Positions 7,257-19,058 of a stretch of DNA of 33,128 bases are shown here, one piece after another. Position 1 is the first letter of the stretch. Every line of letters begins with the position of its first letter. The notes beneath the pieces were generated by a model. The model worked only from the letters and a program-made list of their open reading frames with translations, was not told where the DNA came from and searched no databases. Origin of the DNA: Streptomyces sp. SID11385 (lineage in GTDB: Bacteria; Actinomycetota; Actinomycetes; Streptomycetales; Streptomycetaceae); the NCBI RefSeq assembly GCF_010548245.1, contig NZ_JAAGLR010000747.1:1-33128 (forward strand), given 5' to 3'. The position numbers and the translations under genes were made by a program.

Positions 7257-7278
7257 GCCCGGTTCGGGGCTTTTCTTG
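7257..7278 (+). terminator. Weak terminator-like element after the GNAT gene
   Basis: A short GC-rich inverted repeat (GCCC at 7257-7260, GGGC at 7267-7270, loop partly pairing) is followed by TTTTCTT. The stem is only 4-5 base pairs, so the call is tentative. Confidence 0.3.
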
Positions 7279-7296
7279 TTGTGACTCTCCTCTCAC

Positions 7297-7350
7297 TAGC
7301 ATGTGAAGATCCTTTGTGGCTTGCGTGTCTTTCCTGTGCACGGATAGAAC
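7297..7350 (+). promoter_or_regulatory. Candidate promoter region of the RHS toxin gene
   Basis: Two overlapping options exist. TTGCGT (7321-7326) is followed after 18 bases by TAGAAC (7345-7350), giving a leader of about 28 bases to the GTG at 7385. Further upstream TAGCAT (7297-7302) is a TANNNT -10, but the sequence 16-17 bases ahead of it is a poor -35. This 147-base gap is visibly richer in A and T than its surroundings. Confidence 0.35.
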
Positions 7351-7384
7351 TCACCTCTTCGAGATCCATTCCTCTGGGGGTTCC

Positions 7385-10300
7385 GTGCGTCCCGCGCGTC
7401 CTTTTGTCCTCGCCCTGGCCTTTCTCCTGGCCATCACGGCCGGAACCGAGCAGTCGGCGTGGGCCGGGAGCGACACGGCGTCGCTCGCCGTAGACGCGCC
7501 CGACCAGGTGTGGGGCAGTGCCGAGGAGCGTGCGCACACCGTCTCCACGAATGCGACTGCCGCGGAAGCGAGGGGCGGCAGGGCGAAGCCCCTCACCGGC
7601 AAGGGGGGACTTCCGGCCGCGGAGCACGAATCCGTGACCGTCCTCGCCACAGACCCCGAACCACCCGCGCCATCCACCGCCGAGAAGGTCGATCCGCCAC
7701 TCGCGGCCGGGCCGACGGGCTTCGACGCGCAACGCAGTGTCGAACTTCCCGAGGAGCGCGGCGCGTCGGAGCGGACCTACCGGAACCCGGACGGGACCCT
7801 CACCACCCGCTTCTACACCGAGCAGATCAACTACCGCGACAAGCAGGGCGACTGGAAACCAGTCGACACGAAGCTCGTGCCGACGGCGAAGACCCGCGCC
7901 AGCTCGCTGAGCGGTGCCGGGGACGGCCCCGCCTGGGAGACGGAGTCCACCGCCTCTCCCGTTACGTTCGCCGCTACCGCGGATGCCTTCCCGCTCGTGA
8001 GCATGAGCGTGGGAGACGAACTGTCCGTCGGGTACGGAGTGCAGGACGCCCGTACCGTCGTGGGATCGGCAGAGGAGAGCGCGGTCGCGTACCGCGACGT
8101 GCGCGTCGGCGCCGATCTGGAGTTCGTCGCGGGCGGCTCCTCGGTGAAGGAGGTCGTCGTCCTCAAGGATGCGAAGGCCGCCACCGAGTGGAAGTTCCCC
8201 TTGAGCCTCAAGGGGCTCACAGCGAGCGAGGACGGCCACGGCGGGATTGCCTTCCGGGACGCTGAAGATGTCGTCCGCGCGACCATGCCGGCCGGCTGGA
8301 TGCAGGACTCGGCCGCCACCGACGGCTCGCGGGAAGGAGAGGTTTCATCCGGCGTCACGTACCGCCTGAGCGACGAGAACGGTGCGCCCACAGTCACCAT
8401 GACCCTTGACGCCGAGTGGCTGCACGCTCCGGAGCGCGTCTTCCCGGTGCGGGTCGACCCGTCGCTGAAGTCCTTCGACGCCACATCCGGCACCTACGTC
8501 GAATCCCCTTACAACCAGAGCTTTGCCTCCGACACCGTGCTCAAGACCGGGACCTACGACGGAGGAAGTCACAAGGCCGCCGCCTTCCTCCGCTTCAGCG
8601 GGGTGGAGAGCACCCTCAAGAACGCATGGGTGGTCGGCGCGAATCTCGCGCTGTACAACACGTGGTCCCAGTCCTGTACGGCCCGCCCTGTCACGATCCA
8701 CCCGATCACATCGAACTGGTCGGAGTCGACCACCACCAAGTACCCGGGGCCCGCGACCGGTTCTTCACTCGCCTCGAAGAGCTTCGCGCATGGTTGGCGC
8801 CCCGAGGGCACGACGACGTGGTCCTGCGGGGCGGCATGGGAGAACATCAAGCTCGGCTCCGCCGGCCGGAAACTGGTCGACGACTGGACCCACGGGCGCA
8901 AGAAGAACTACGGCCTCGCCGTCAAGGCGTCGACGAGCGACAGCAAGGGGTGGAAGCAGTTCGGCTCGGACGACTACCCGAACGGCAAGCCCAGTCTCGA
9001 CGTGACGTGGACGAAGTACGGTGCCGAATACCGGCTCGGTGACTTCACGGCTCCGGTTACCGCTACGAGCGAGGGAATCCAGAAGGTCACTCTCACCAAT
9101 CGTGGGCAGGAGACCTGGCCCAAGGGCGGCAAGTACAAACTCCGCTACAACCTCTACGACGCCAAGGACAAGGAGATCACCGACTCCGCCAAGATGGCGT
9201 ACACGGAAATGCCCGAAGCCGTCGCCCCCGGCGACAGCGTCACGGTGAATGCCAAGATCGCCCCGCTCGACCCGGCCACGTACACCGTCCAGTGGACCAT
9301 GACGGACTACGGCGTCAGCCGCTTCACCTCGGCGGGCATCCCGGGGCCCGCGGTGCGGATCTCCGCTGTCAACCTGCCGCCTCAGCTCACCGCCGAGTCT
9401 CCTGCCGGCGGGATCACCGTCGACACCCTCACCCCCACTCTGTGGGCCAAGGGAGAGGACGCCGACGCCTACCCGAAGGCCACCCTCCAGTACTCCTTCG
9501 AGGTGTGCGAGGTCGAAGGCAGCAACACCCGGGCCAACTGCCGCAAGGGCAGCCGTGGCGAAGACCAGCAGTGGGCCGTTCCGGAAGGCTGGCTCTCCTG
9601 GGACAGGGCCTACGCCTGGTACGCCTACGCGTATGACGGCGAGAAGACCTCTGAGCGACCGGGACCCGCACGCCTGTCCACCGAGGTGCCGCAGCCGATG
9701 GTCACGAGCCACCTCGGCGCCACCGACGGTCAGAGCGAGATCGGTGCCCGCTACGGCAACTTCAACACCTCCGCCACGGACGCCGCCCTCACCACAGCCG
9801 GCCCCGAGCTTGCCGTCACCCGCACCTACAACTCCCTCGACCCGCGTGCCTCCGGGCCCTTCGGCACGGGCTGGTCCACACGCTGGGACATGCGCGTCCG
9901 GACCGAACCCGACAGCCATACCGCTGTGGTGACCATGGCCGACGGAACCCAGGTCCGCTTCGGACGCAACGCGGACAACAGCTACACCGGCCCCTCCGGC
10001 ACCGCACTCACTCTCACCGGCGTCGGTGAGAGCTGGAGCCTGCGCGACAGTAAAGGCACCACGTACAGCTTTCTGCCGACCGGTCAGCTCGCGGCCGTCA
10101 TGGACGCCTCGGGACGCATGCAGCGCCTGAAGCGCGAGGCCGAGGACGGGGGTGACCTGATCAAGGTCACCGACAGCCTCTCCGGCCGCTCTCTCGACCT
10201 CACCTGGAGCGGCGGCCACGTCACCTCCGTCACCACGAACGCGGTGGGCTCGCAGACGGCTGGGCTCACCTGGACTTACACGTACAAGGGAGACCGGCTC

Positions 10301-13300
10301 ACCCGGGTGTGTCCGCCAGACACCACCACCGCGTGCACCGACTACGTCTACGAGGACGGCTCCGTCTACCGCAGTGGTGTGCTCGACGCCGCCCCCACCT
10401 CCTACTGGCGCCTCGGCGAGAGCGAGGGCTCCGTCGCCGCCGGGGAAGCGCCCTCGGCCACCGGGCTCAAGGAAGGCACCTACCGCGACGTCACGTTGGG
10501 CGCCGCGGGCGCGACTGCCGGGACCACGGATACCGCGGTCACCTTCGACGGCACCGACTCGGTCGTCGAACTCCCCGCGAGCAGCCTGAAGGCGGCCGCT
10601 TACCCGGCCATCGAGCTGTGGTTCAAGACCACGACGGCCTCCGCCGTGCTCGTCGGCTTCCAGGAGGACGAGCTGGGCCAGAAGCCCGCCGCTTCGTGGC
10701 GCCCCGTGCTGAACATCGATTCCAAGGGCAAACTGCGTGGGGAGTTCCGGCGTACCGGCATGGCCGGTGCGAGCGGTCCTGTCACCTCGCCCGCGGCCGT
10801 CACCAACGGCGCCTGGCATCACGCGGTCCTCACTGCCGACGCGGCAGGCCAGTCGCTCTACCTCGACGGGAAGAAGCTCGGCACGATCGACGGCGGCGTC
10901 TCCGACCAAGCCCGTGACTACGCCTACCTCGGCGCCGGGTACACCAGCACCAGCTGGACCGGTGACCCGGACGGCGAACGGCACTTCAAGGGGCAGATGG
11001 ACGAAGTCGCCTTCTACGACCACCCCCTGGACCCGGAGACCGTCAGCGAGCACTACGCGGCACGCACCGCGCGAACCCGCCTGACCACGGTCACCCTGCC
11101 CTCCGGCCGGGCTCACGCCGTCGCCTCGTACGACCAGGTCTCGGGCCGGCTGACGCGTCACACCGACGAGGCGGGGGTCATGCGCAGTGTCTCCGCCCTC
11201 GACTACACCGGAGCCTCGGGCGCCTACGCGGATCTCGTGCGCGGAGGGAAGCCCACCGGCTACTGGCGCTTTGGCGAGCACACGGGCGCGACCGTCCTGA
11301 GCGCCCTCGACTCAGGCGGGGACGGAGACTACCTCGACGGCTCGCGCCCAGGCGCTCCCGGGGTCTTCCGCGAGCAGGACGACCCGGCCGCGTCCTTCGA
11401 CGGCAGCGGCTCTGTCGAAGTCCCCGCCGAGTCCCTCGGCACGGGCACCGACATGAGTGTCGAACTGTGGTTCCGTACGAAGAAACGCGGCGTCCTGGCG
11501 ACGATGCAGAATAGCGAGTTCGGTGATACACCGACCGGCTGGCGCCCCATGCTCGTCATCGACGCGGACGGCAGGGTGCGCGGCAAGTTCCAGCCCGATA
11601 ACGACTCGCTGCTCTCGCGCACCACGGTGACCGACAACGCCTGGCACCACGTTGTCCTCACGGGTACCGCGGACGGCTCAGCTCTCTACCTCGACGGGCG
11701 GCTCCAGGGCCAGAACGCGGGACCGGTCAGCACTGTCCGCCACCCGCACGTCTTCATCGGTGGCGGCTACGTCTCCTCCGGCTGGGACGGTGAGGCCGGC
11801 GCGTACCGGAATTTCACCGGGCAGATCGACGAAGCCGCCTTCTACGGGCGCAGCCTCGTGCCGTGGGTCAGCAAGAAGCCCGTCGGTCTCGGAGCCGTCG
11901 GAACCCACTATGAAGCGCGCACCGTGCAACTGAGCGGTAGCGACGACCAGTATCGGGGAGTCGCGCTCGCCGACGCCCCCGCCGCCTACTGGCGGCTTGG
12001 CGAGGAGAGCGGTACCGCACTCGCGAGCACGGCCGGTGGCGTGTCGACGCACGCGACGTTGCACGGGAACACCACCCAGCTCGCCTCCACAGGCGTCTTC
12101 GGCTCGGGTGGGAACACCTCGATCGAACTCGCGGACAAGGGCTACATCGAGACCCCCGCCGACATCCTGGCGGGCGCCGCCAGCCTTTCCGTCGAAATGT
12201 GGTTCAAGACGGCGCAGGCCAAGGCGGTTCTGGCAGGTTTCCAGGAAGCGCCCGTGGGCCAGACCCCCGCCGCCTCGTGGCGCCCCGTCCTCAACATCGA
12301 CGCCGACGGGAAACTCCGGGGCGAGTTCCGTGAGGAGGGCGTCAGCGGGGCCCAGGGGCCGATCACCTCCGGCGCCAAGGTCACCGACGACGCGTGGCAC
12401 CACGTCGTCCTCAGCGGTGGGCCCAGCGGGCAGACCCTCTACCTGGACGGCGTCAAGGTCGGCTCCCGAGACGAGGCGATATCCGACCAGTCACGAGCCT
12501 ATGCGGCGATCGGCGCCGGGTACGCGAGTGAGAGCTGGATGGGAGTCCCCTCCGGCACCTACTACCTGGCCGGGCAGCTCGACGAGGTCGCGCTGTACCG
12601 CACGGCCCTCACCGCCCAACAGGCCGCCGCCCATTACCGGGCGCAGGCCGAGACCTTCGAAGCCGACCTCGTCGCCTCCGTCAAGGTCACCGACCCCGCC
12701 GACCACATCGCCACCACGCGGTTCGACGCACTACGCGGCGGTCGGCTGGTCTCCACCACCGATCCCCTGGGCGGCCTCACAGCCTACGCCTACGACATCG
12801 GCGGGAACCTGCACACCGTCACCGACCCGGGTGGGCACACAACCGTCACCGGGCACGACAAGCACGGCAACACCGTCTCCACCACCACGTGCCGCGACGC
12901 GAACTCCTGCTGGACCTCCTTCAGCACTGCGTTCTACAACGAGAAGGATGTTCTCGACCCGCGCAACAACCTTCCTCTGACGGTCAGTGACGCCCGCTCG
13001 CGTGACGCCGCTGACACGACGTACCGCTCCACGTACACGTACACAGCGCAGGGTCAGGTCACCGCCATCCAGCGCCCGGTCACCGGCAAGGAGACCACCA
13101 CGTACACCACGGGAAGCGAGAGCGCCGTCGGCGGCGGGACCACGCCCGCCTACCTGCCGGCCAAGCGGACCACCGCCGCGGGCGCCGTCACCGCGTACCG
13201 CTACCACGCCAACGGTGACCTCGCCGAGGTCACGAGCCCCTCGGGCCTCCGCACCCGTTACACCTACGACGGCCTCGGACGCATGCTGACCGAGACACAG

Positions 13301-16300
13301 GTCTCCGACAGCCAGCCCGAGGGCGTCACTACCGGCTACATCTATGACGAGCGTTCCCAGGTCGTCGCGGAAACAGGCGTCACCGTCCGCGACGAGCTCA
13401 CCGGTACTCCGCACACCGCCCGCATCAGCCGCGTCTTCGACGCGGACGGCAACCTCCTCAGCGAGAGCGCCGAGGACGCCGCAGGCAACGACGCCGCCCG
13501 CACCACGACGTATCACTACGATGCGCACGGCCGAAACGACTCGGTGACCGACCCCGAGCGTCAGGTCACGGAACTGCGGTACAACAGCATCGGACTGCTG
13601 AGCGGCACGACGGACCCGGCGGGAAACAGGACCGATGTCGCCTACGACGCCGCCGGACGGACTACGACGACCACGCTGCGCGACTGGACAGGCGATCCCG
13701 CCGGCGGGACCCGCGATCTCGTCCTGGAGTCCCGGGCCTACGACCCGGCCGGACGCCTCGCCTCCACCACTGACGCCATGGGCGCCACAACCGAGTACAC
13801 CTACTTCGACGACGGGCTGCCGGCCACGGTGACGGCCAAGCGGGTCACACAGGCCGACGGAAGCACGCACGACATCGTCCTGGAGAGCGACACCTACGAC
13901 GCGGCGGGCAACCTCGTCGCCACCGTCACGGGCAACGGAACCACCAAGCAGACCTTCACAGTGGACGCCCTCGGACGCCCCACGTCGTCCACCCTCGACC
14001 CCGCGGGACTCAACCGCGTCGCCACCCTCGCCTACGACAAGGACGACCGCGTCACCGAGCAGACCGAAACCATCGACGGCTCCAAGCGGCTGACGAGCAC
14101 GCAGGATTACGACGCCGCAGGCAACGTGATCCGTCAGTCCGTCACGGACGGCACGAGCACCCACACGACGACCGCCACTTACGACCAGCGTGGTCTGCCG
14201 CTCACCACCGTCTCGCCATTGGGCAACGTCAGTGGCACCGACGCCGCAGCCCACACAACCGCATACCGCTACGACGCTCTCGGCAATCTCGTCGAACAGA
14301 AGTCGCCTTCGGTCATGACTGAGGAGAACGGCGAGGGCGCCGTGTCCGCACGGCCTACTACTCGCTTCGGCCACAACGCATTCGGCGAGGTCACCGAAAC
14401 CGAGGACAGCCGGGGCAAGACATCCACGGTCACGTACGACCGACTTGGCCGGGTCGTGGCAGGCACGCTTCCGGACTACACCCCGCCCGGCTCCGACACC
14501 CCGCTCGCGTCGACCACCCGCACCACCTACAACGCGCTCGGCCTCGCGCAGACCGTCACTGACCCCTTGGGGCGCGTCACGCGCTACGGTTACGACCAAC
14601 TCGGCAACATGACGAGCAGGACCGACCCGGTCGCCGACGCCAAGACAGCTCTGAAGAGCTCGCCCGTGCCCGGATTGCTCGGCGCCGAGGGAGGGGGAGA
14701 GGGCGGCGTCTCGCGCTACGTCTGGACCCCGACCGGCCTCCAGCTGTCGGCCACGGACCCGACCGGCGCCCGTACTGAGGCGACTTACGACGAACTCGGC
14801 CGACAGCTCACCGGCACCGTCATGGAGCGCTTTCCCGATCTGCGCGTTCTCGTCAGCCGCTCGGTCTGGGACGACGCGGGCAACCTCCGCTCGACCACCA
14901 GCCCCGCCGGGGTGACGAGCACCGCCACCTACAACCCGGCCGGTGAGCAGCTCACTGCCTCCGATACGCGCGGCACGACGCGGTACGCCTACGACGGTCT
15001 CGGCCGTTCCACCGAGACGGTGGACGCCACCAACCGGCGGACCACCCGCGCCTACAACGCGCTCAGTGAGGTCACCGCGGTCACCGACTACGGAACGGGC
15101 GCCGATCCGCTGCGTACGACGCGGAACGAGTACGACGTTGAGGGCAATCGCCGCAGCGCCGTCTCGGCCGGGGGCGCCACGACTCTCTTCGCCTACGACG
15201 CGCTCGGCCGTCTCACCGGGCAGACCGAACCCGTCAAGGACGGTGAGACGATCGCGACCTCGTTCGGCCATGACGCGGTGGGCAACCTGACCCGACTGAC
15301 CGATGGGAGGGGCAACGAGACCGTTTACACCTTCAACGCCTGGAACCTTCCCGAATCCACGACCGAACCGCCCACTGCCGCCCACCCGGAACCGGTGAAC
15401 CGCACCTGGACCACCGTTTACGACAAGGCGGGTCAAGCTGTCACCCAGCACCTGCCCGGCGGAGTCACCCGGCACAGCGCCTACGACGCTCTTGGCAGAC
15501 TGGTGCACGAGAGCGGCAGCGGTGCCGATGCGAGCACTACGGACCGGAACCTGGAGTACGACCTCTCGGGCCGGATGACGGCGAGCGGCGGCGCGGACTC
15601 GCTGACGAAGACGGTCTACACGTACAACGACAGGGGCGAGGTACTCACCGCCAAGGGGCCGAGCGGCTCCGCCGTCTACGGTTACAACGACGACGGACAG
15701 ATGACCTACCGCGACACCGAGGCCGGGGTCGACCAGTACGGCTACGACAACTCCGGGCGCCTTAACTGGTCCGGCGGCGGGGCTCTCGGCAGCGATCTCT
15801 GGTACGACTTCGACGCGGCTGGCAGGCTCACCCTGGAGCAGTACGCCACCCGCACGGGGCCGGACCGGTACCAGGTGGACGCCAAGCGAGTGCACACCTA
15901 CGACGCGCTCGGCCGGCCGGCCACCGACACTGTGGGCAGCGCCGACGACACCCGGACGACCTCTCGAATCTCCTACGGTTACGACCTCGACGACCAACTC
16001 GTCAGCAAGAAGAGCACCGGTCTCGGGGCGGACATCGAGGAGTCGTACACCTACGACGACTCCGGCCGGATGACCTCCTGGACGAGCGGTAGCGGTACCG
16101 TCGCCTACGCGTGGGATGCGGCCGGGAACCGGACGCGAACCGGCGATGTCGAGGCGACGTACGACGCCCGCAACCGGCTGCTGACACAGGGCGCGAAGAC
16201 CTACTCCTACACGCCGCGCGGCACTCTCGCCTCGGTCAAGAGCGACGGCTCCGCCACGCGTGACCTCGCCTTCGACGCTTTCGAGCGCAAGGTCGAGGAC

Positions 16301-18070
16301 GGCGGGGTGACCAGCTCCTACGACTCCCTCGACCGCGTGCAGCGTCGTGGGGACACCGATTTCACCTATGACGGCGGTTCGAACGACGTGACCTCGGACG
16401 GCACCTCCACCTACAGCCGTACGCCCGAGGGCCTCCTCTTCTCTTGGACGACGGACGGAGAGAGCCGCCTGGCGCTCACCGATCAGCACACCGATGTCAT
16501 CGCGGGGCTGACCCCGGATGGCACGAAGGTCACGAGTTCCACCGGCTACGACCCCTTCGGCATGGCGGTGTCGGCAGAAGGAACCTCGCCGGCGGTGGGA
16601 TACCAGTCGGGCTGGACGGACCCGGACAACGGCGACGTCAACATGGCCTCGCGCTGGTACTCGCCGGAAACGGGCGGCTTTGACTCGCGGGACACGTGGC
16701 AACTCGACGCCACACCGTCCGGGCAGGCCAACCGTTACAGCTACGGCCTCGGCAGCCCGGTCAACGGGACCGATCCAAACGGGCACTGCATCGGCCCCGT
16801 TCTCGTGATCTGCGGCATAGCTCTCTATGACCTCGTCGTCGGAGGCGTCGCCGTCGCCGGCGGGCTCGCCATCGGCGGTTCGATTCACAACGGTGTGAAG
16901 AACTACAAGGGGAATCACGGTTCCCTGACCTCCGGCGGTTCGCACGCCGGTTCCTACGGGCCGTTCGGTTCCGTCATCTCGTCCAACCAGTCCATGGTGG
17001 ACAGCATCAACGCGCAGGCCGACGCCATGCGGCGGCAGGCGTCCAAGAGCAGCGGCAAGAGTTCGCGCGGCAGTCGCGGGGGACGCGGCGGCGGTGGCGG
17101 CTACGGGGGTGGTTACGGTGGCGGCGGTGGCTACACCGGCTACGTGCCGAACACCGCTCCGTGGGCCCCGACCAGTGTCCCGGCCGTCCGCATTCCCGTG
17201 CGTCCTCCGGCTCCGCCGATCGATCAGAACCCGAACAACGGGCCGCACCCGGTCACCGCACCCGCCCGTCCGACCCCGAAGCCGGACTGGGACCCGAAGA
17301 ACGGTGGCTGGAAGCCCGGTGACGTCATCGACATGGTCGTCGGCGCGCTCAAGATGCTCAACGCCGGAGACGAGAAGGGGGCGTACCAACCGCACGACCA
17401 GGGGACGTACGAGACGGCGGCAGGGAATGCCAATGGGAACGGGTCGCGTGACGACGACCCGACGTGCAGGCGGGGCGGGGAGGGCTGGGTCAGGCCCAGT
17501 GAAACGGACGCGGAACACGGTAATCGTGCTGTTGGGATCGAGGCGTGTCTGGACAGCGCAAGAATTTCCTCGCACCCAGGTTCTCCCACGACCAGGGAAA
17601 TCCGTCCGCCGGGATATCAATGGCTGCGTCGCACCGCCACGTACCATCAGAACAGTCCCCGCCGGTTCTGGGTGAACAATTGTCACCTGCTGGGCAGTCA
17701 GCTCGGGGGCAACGGGCAGGATTTGCGAAACCTTGCCACGTGCTCAAGGTCAGCGAATTCCGATCGGCAGGCCGAAACTGATCCGGGGAACCCGGTTCCT
17801 CCGATGTCGCACTACGAGGACCGGGTAAGGAGCGCCATCGACAGTGGCGAAATCGTCTACTACAGAGTCACGCCGGTCTATGAAAAGTCACGGACGGTGC
17901 CGAAGTCCTTCGATATGCTGGCAGAAGGAATGTGGCCTGATGGGAGTCGGGGAATTGACATGAAAGTCAGTGTTCCTAACCTGATGTACAGTAACCGTAC
18001 TGGCGCTTGGATAAATGCCGGAACGGTGACTCACCTGGGTGTTCCGGTTCCGACCGATTCTATGCGGTGA
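7385..18070 (+). CDS. Giant secreted RHS/YD-repeat polymorphic toxin with three LamG modules and C-terminal nuclease
   Basis: This 3561-residue protein has no interruption. The GTG at 7385 gives a Sec signal peptide (RPARP, then [13 protein letters not shown], cleavage near SAWA); a GTG at 7316 would add 23 residues that fit a signal peptide poorly. Domains by approximate residue: N-terminal region with [15 protein letters not shown] (~130-180); DNRLRE-like region (357-542); beta/Ig-like segments (550-770); DUF6531 (773-876); LamG 1 (996-1227), 2 (1279-1516) and 3 (1526-1752), each starting near YWRLGE or YWRFGE; about 45 YD repeats by eye (1786-3012); RHS core with YDPFG and [17 protein letters not shown] (~3053-3132); hydrophobic segment; Gly/Tyr-rich linker (~3219-3252); Pro-rich stretch; nuclease (~3363-3561). 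[12 protein letters not shown] and RNLATC place His3434 and Asn3449 as likely catalytic and metal residues of the DNA/RNA non-specific endonuclease family. RHS shells encapsulate such toxins. The immunity gene follows after 25 bases. Confidence 0.92.
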   Translation: MRPARPFVLALAFLLAITAGTEQSAWAGSDTASLAVDAPDQVWGSAEERAHTVSTNATAAEARGGRAKPLTGKGGLPAAEHESVTVLATDPEPPAPSTAEKVDPPLAAGPTGFDAQRSVELPEERGASERTYRNPDGTLTTRFYTEQINYRDKQGDWKPVDTKLVPTAKTRASSLSGAGDGPAWETESTASPVTFAATADAFPLVSMSVGDELSVGYGVQDARTVVGSAEESAVAYRDVRVGADLEFVAGGSSVKEVVVLKDAKAATEWKFPLSLKGLTASEDGHGGIAFRDAEDVVRATMPAGWMQDSAATDGSREGEVSSGVTYRLSDENGAPTVTMTLDAEWLHAPERVFPVRVDPSLKSFDATSGTYVESPYNQSFASDTVLKTGTYDGGSHKAAAFLRFSGVESTLKNAWVVGANLALYNTWSQSCTARPVTIHPITSNWSESTTTKYPGPATGSSLASKSFAHGWRPEGTTTWSCGAAWENIKLGSAGRKLVDDWTHGRKKNYGLAVKASTSDSKGWKQFGSDDYPNGKPSLDVTWTKYGAEYRLGDFTAPVTATSEGIQKVTLTNRGQETWPKGGKYKLRYNLYDAKDKEITDSAKMAYTEMPEAVAPGDSVTVNAKIAPLDPATYTVQWTMTDYGVSRFTSAGIPGPAVRISAVNLPPQLTAESPAGGITVDTLTPTLWAKGEDADAYPKATLQYSFEVCEVEGSNTRANCRKGSRGEDQQWAVPEGWLSWDRAYAWYAYAYDGEKTSERPGPARLSTEVPQPMVTSHLGATDGQSEIGARYGNFNTSATDAALTTAGPELAVTRTYNSLDPRASGPFGTGWSTRWDMRVRTEPDSHTAVVTMADGTQVRFGRNADNSYTGPSGTALTLTGVGESWSLRDSKGTTYSFLPTGQLAAVMDASGRMQRLKREAEDGGDLIKVTDSLSGRSLDLTWSGGHVTSVTTNAVGSQTAGLTWTYTYKGDRLTRVCPPDTTTACTDYVYEDGSVYRSGVLDAAPTSYWRLGESEGSVAAGEAPSATGLKEGTYRDVTLGAAGATAGTTDTAVTFDGTDSVVELPASSLKAAAYPAIELWFKTTTASAVLVGFQEDELGQKPAASWRPVLNIDSKGKLRGEFRRTGMAGASGPVTSPAAVTNGAWHHAVLTADAAGQSLYLDGKKLGTIDGGVSDQARDYAYLGAGYTSTSWTGDPDGERHFKGQMDEVAFYDHPLDPETVSEHYAARTARTRLTTVTLPSGRAHAVASYDQVSGRLTRHTDEAGVMRSVSALDYTGASGAYADLVRGGKPTGYWRFGEHTGATVLSALDSGGDGDYLDGSRPGAPGVFREQDDPAASFDGSGSVEVPAESLGTGTDMSVELWFRTKKRGVLATMQNSEFGDTPTGWRPMLVIDADGRVRGKFQPDNDSLLSRTTVTDNAWHHVVLTGTADGSALYLDGRLQGQNAGPVSTVRHPHVFIGGGYVSSGWDGEAGAYRNFTGQIDEAAFYGRSLVPWVSKKPVGLGAVGTHYEARTVQLSGSDDQYRGVALADAPAAYWRLGEESGTALASTAGGVSTHATLHGNTTQLASTGVFGSGGNTSIELADKGYIETPADILAGAASLSVEMWFKTAQAKAVLAGFQEAPVGQTPAASWRPVLNIDADGKLRGEFREEGVSGAQGPITSGAKVTDDAWHHVVLSGGPSGQTLYLDGVKVGSRDEAISDQSRAYAAIGAGYASESWMGVPSGTYYLAGQLDEVALYRTALTAQQAAAHYRAQAETFEADLVASVKVTDPADHIATTRFDALRGGRLVSTTDPLGGLTAYAYDIGGNLHTVTDPGGHTTVTGHDKHGNTVSTTTCRDANSCWTSFSTAFYNEKDVLDPRNNLPLTVSDARSRDAADTTYRSTYTYTAQGQVTAIQRPVTGKETTTYTTGSESAVGGGTTPAYLPAKRTTAAGAVTAYRYHANGDLAEVTSPSGLRTRYTYDGLGRMLTETQVSDSQPEGVTTGYIYDERSQVVAETGVTVRDELTGTPHTARISRVFDADGNLLSESAEDAAGNDAARTTTYHYDAHGRNDSVTDPERQVTELRYNSIGLLSGTTDPAGNRTDVAYDAAGRTTTTTLRDWTGDPAGGTRDLVLESRAYDPAGRLASTTDAMGATTEYTYFDDGLPATVTAKRVTQADGSTHDIVLESDTYDAAGNLVATVTGNGTTKQTFTVDALGRPTSSTLDPAGLNRVATLAYDKDDRVTEQTETIDGSKRLTSTQDYDAAGNVIRQSVTDGTSTHTTTATYDQRGLPLTTVSPLGNVSGTDAAAHTTAYRYDALGNLVEQKSPSVMTEENGEGAVSARPTTRFGHNAFGEVTETEDSRGKTSTVTYDRLGRVVAGTLPDYTPPGSDTPLASTTRTTYNALGLAQTVTDPLGRVTRYGYDQLGNMTSRTDPVADAKTALKSSPVPGLLGAEGGGEGGVSRYVWTPTGLQLSATDPTGARTEATYDELGRQLTGTVMERFPDLRVLVSRSVWDDAGNLRSTTSPAGVTSTATYNPAGEQLTASDTRGTTRYAYDGLGRSTETVDATNRRTTRAYNALSEVTAVTDYGTGADPLRTTRNEYDVEGNRRSAVSAGGATTLFAYDALGRLTGQTEPVKDGETIATSFGHDAVGNLTRLTDGRGNETVYTFNAWNLPESTTEPPTAAHPEPVNRTWTTVYDKAGQAVTQHLPGGVTRHSAYDALGRLVHESGSGADASTTDRNLEYDLSGRMTASGGADSLTKTVYTYNDRGEVLTAKGPSGSAVYGYNDDGQMTYRDTEAGVDQYGYDNSGRLNWSGGGALGSDLWYDFDAAGRLTLEQYATRTGPDRYQVDAKRVHTYDALGRPATDTVGSADDTRTTSRISYGYDLDDQLVSKKSTGLGADIEESYTYDDSGRMTSWTSGSGTVAYAWDAAGNRTRTGDVEATYDARNRLLTQGAKTYSYTPRGTLASVKSDGSATRDLAFDAFERKVEDGGVTSSYDSLDRVQRRGDTDFTYDGGSNDVTSDGTSTYSRTPEGLLFSWTTDGESRLALTDQHTDVIAGLTPDGTKVTSSTGYDPFGMAVSAEGTSPAVGYQSGWTDPDNGDVNMASRWYSPETGGFDSRDTWQLDATPSGQANRYSYGLGSPVNGTDPNGHCIGPVLVICGIALYDLVVGGVAVAGGLAIGGSIHNGVKNYKGNHGSLTSGGSHAGSYGPFGSVISSNQSMVDSINAQADAMRRQASKSSGKSSRGSRGGRGGGGGYGGGYGGGGGYTGYVPNTAPWAPTSVPAVRIPVRPPAPPIDQNPNNGPHPVTAPARPTPKPDWDPKNGGWKPGDVIDMVVGALKMLNAGDEKGAYQPHDQGTYETAAGNANGNGSRDDDPTCRRGGEGWVRPSETDAEHGNRAVGIEACLDSARISSHPGSPTTREIRPPGYQWLRRTATYHQNSPRRFWVNNCHLLGSQLGGNGQDLRNLATCSRSANSDRQAETDPGNPVPPMSHYEDRVRSAIDSGEIVYYRVTPVYEKSRTVPKSFDMLAEGMWPDGSRGIDMKVSVPNLMYSNRTGAWINAGTVTHLGVPVPTDSMR
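17470..18067 (+). other. Exchangeable toxin tip: DNA/RNA non-specific endonuclease domain
   Basis: This segment of the RHS gene encodes the last ~200 residues. [18 protein letters not shown] and [10 protein letters not shown] match the Endonuclease_NS_2 pattern (R-x-H-L-I/L-G-x-Q-L-G-G then R-N-L), with NNCH in place of the DRGH of classical enzymes. The tail ([23 protein letters not shown]) also fits this family. Base composition becomes visibly more AT-rich here (for example 17920-18070) than in the YD-repeat shaft, as expected where toxin ends are swapped by recombination. Confidence 0.75.
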
Positions 18071-18095
18071 TTTCGCAGTGACTGAGGAGAACGTT

Positions 18096-18674
18096 GTGCG
18101 AGACTCTTTTGGTGATCTGCGGGAGCTGCTGACCTTTCACGCCCGGAGCGAAAAGGCCGGGGATGTCCTGGACTGGGAGTCGGCTGCCCGTGAGCTGGGC
18201 GTACGTTCCCTTCCAGCAGATTACCGGGAATTCGTCACGGCGTATGGTGGTGGAAGTATCGAGGATAATATTGGCATCAATGTTCCTGCCTCGGCGGATA
18301 CTGCTTACGCGGGGCCGATCAAGTGGCTTTCCGTGGAAAGGTCGGGGGGTGACTCCGCTGTCCGGTCGGCCAGCAGGCCCGCCGCTCCTGCGGAGTTGCT
18401 CAGGTGGGGCGCGACCATCGGGGCCGACGGCCTGTACTGGGTCGCGGTGGATGCGGATCCAGACCGTTGGCCTGTCGCTGTGTGGGGGCGTGGGGACGCG
18501 AAATGGACCGTTTTCGACCGTGGGATGGCTGGCTTCCTTGTCGGGATGTTGCGCGCCGAGTTCGCGTTCTGCCCTCTGACGGATGAAAGCCTGTGGGGTG
18601 CCGGCGGAGCGCGATTCCTCCATGCGGAGGACGAGCTGCGTATGGACGAAGCGGGTTTCGACGCCTGGGAGTGA
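18096..18674 (+). CDS. SMI1/KNR4 family immunity protein
   Basis: This 192-residue cytoplasmic protein is the predicted antidote to the RHS nuclease. It has the SMI1/KNR4 (SUKH) signature: an N-terminal helix (WESAARELGVRSLPADYREFVTAYGGG) with the LPxxYxxF element, then NIGINVP, and a C-terminal stretch (GLYWVAVDADPDRWPVAVW...WTVFDRGMAGFLVGML). The SMI1/KNR4 superfamily is a widespread immunity family for contact-dependent and secreted nuclease toxins. I chose the GTG at 18096 because GAGGAG lies six bases upstream; a GTG at 18078 would add six residues. It starts 25 bases after the toxin stop, so it is probably in the same transcript. Like the toxin tip, the gene looks lower in GC than its neighbours. 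Confidence 0.85.
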   Translation: MRDSFGDLRELLTFHARSEKAGDVLDWESAARELGVRSLPADYREFVTAYGGGSIEDNIGINVPASADTAYAGPIKWLSVERSGGDSAVRSASRPAAPAELLRWGATIGADGLYWVAVDADPDRWPVAVWGRGDAKWTVFDRGMAGFLVGMLRAEFAFCPLTDESLWGAGGARFLHAEDELRMDEAGFDAWE

Positions 18675-18687
18675 GGTCGCTGTGACA

Positions 18688-18723
18688 GGGGTGGTGTCGG
18701 AACGCACCAGGAGACACCACCCC
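18688..18723. terminator. Bidirectional terminator after the immunity gene and DUF742
   Basis: GGGGTGGTGTC (18688-18698) and GACACCACCCC (18713-18723) form a perfect 11-base-pair stem with a 14-base loop, followed on the plus strand by CTTTCACTT. It lies between the convergent stops at 18674 and 18732. Confidence 0.8.
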
Positions 18724-18731
18724 CTTTCACT

Positions 18732-19058
18732 TCACGTCATCCGCCGCAGCCCCGCCAGTACGTCCCGCAGCAGCCGGACCTCCGGTGGCACGCTTTCGCT
18801 CACCGTCAGGAGGCCTTGGACCACGAGGTCCGAGGCGAGGACGCGGGTGAGGCCGAGGGGGAGGGCGAGGCGGGCGGCGGCCTCGGCGAGGGCCGTGGGG
18901 CGGGCGCACAGGTCGAGCAGGGTGCGCTCCTCCGGGTTGAGGGTCAGGGGGCGCGGGGCCTGGCGCGTGGTCAGGAGGGCTTCGAGGGCGATGCCGTACG
19001 TGGCCCGCGCGCGTCCGCGCGTGATGACGTACGGGCGCAGTGCCGCCGGGGCGCTCAT
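18732..19058 (-). CDS. DUF742 protein (CvnC-like conservon component)
   Basis: This 108-residue cytoplasmic protein matches DUF742 from end to end: LRPYVITRGRARATYGIALEALLTT, then LTLNPEERTLLDLC, a helix-turn-helix-like part (ALAEAAARLALPLGLTRVLASDLVVQGLL) and a final PPEVRLLRDVLAGLRRM. In Streptomyces conservons DUF742 is the third gene (CvnC), working with a membrane histidine-kinase-like protein (CvnA), a roadblock protein (CvnB) and a Ras-like GTPase (CvnD). Here it follows the CvnA-like gene with an ATGA overlap at 19055-19058, so the two are translationally coupled. No CvnB or CvnD gene is present on either side; downstream is a terminator and the convergent immunity gene. Confidence 0.88.
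   Translation of the reverse strand: MSAPAALRPYVITRGRARATYGIALEALLTTRQAPRPLTLNPEERTLLDLCARPTALAEAAARLALPLGLTRVLASDLVVQGLLTVSESVPPEVRLLRDVLAGLRRMT

Noticed and set aside
7316..7384. GTG at 7316 as the start of the RHS gene
   Set aside because: It adds 23 residues with charged and polar residues ahead of a good signal peptide; the GTG at 7385 gives the normal Arg-start signal sequence and has a G-run just upstream.
12750..16420. The many near-repeats in this stretch as a CRISPR array or satellite DNA
   Set aside because: The units are degenerate in-frame YD repeats of the RHS protein, of variable length, with no conserved direct repeat or unique spacers.
12731..17686. A 1651-residue open frame on the minus strand opposite the RHS gene
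   Set aside because: It mirrors the YD-repeat codons, is dominated by Val, Arg and Gly, and has no domain or ribosome binding site; GC-rich genes leave such frames open on the other strand.
18039..18095. ATG at 18039 as start of the immunity gene
   Set aside because: It lies inside the toxin coding region without a ribosome binding site; GAGGAG at 18084-18089 points to the GTG at 18096.
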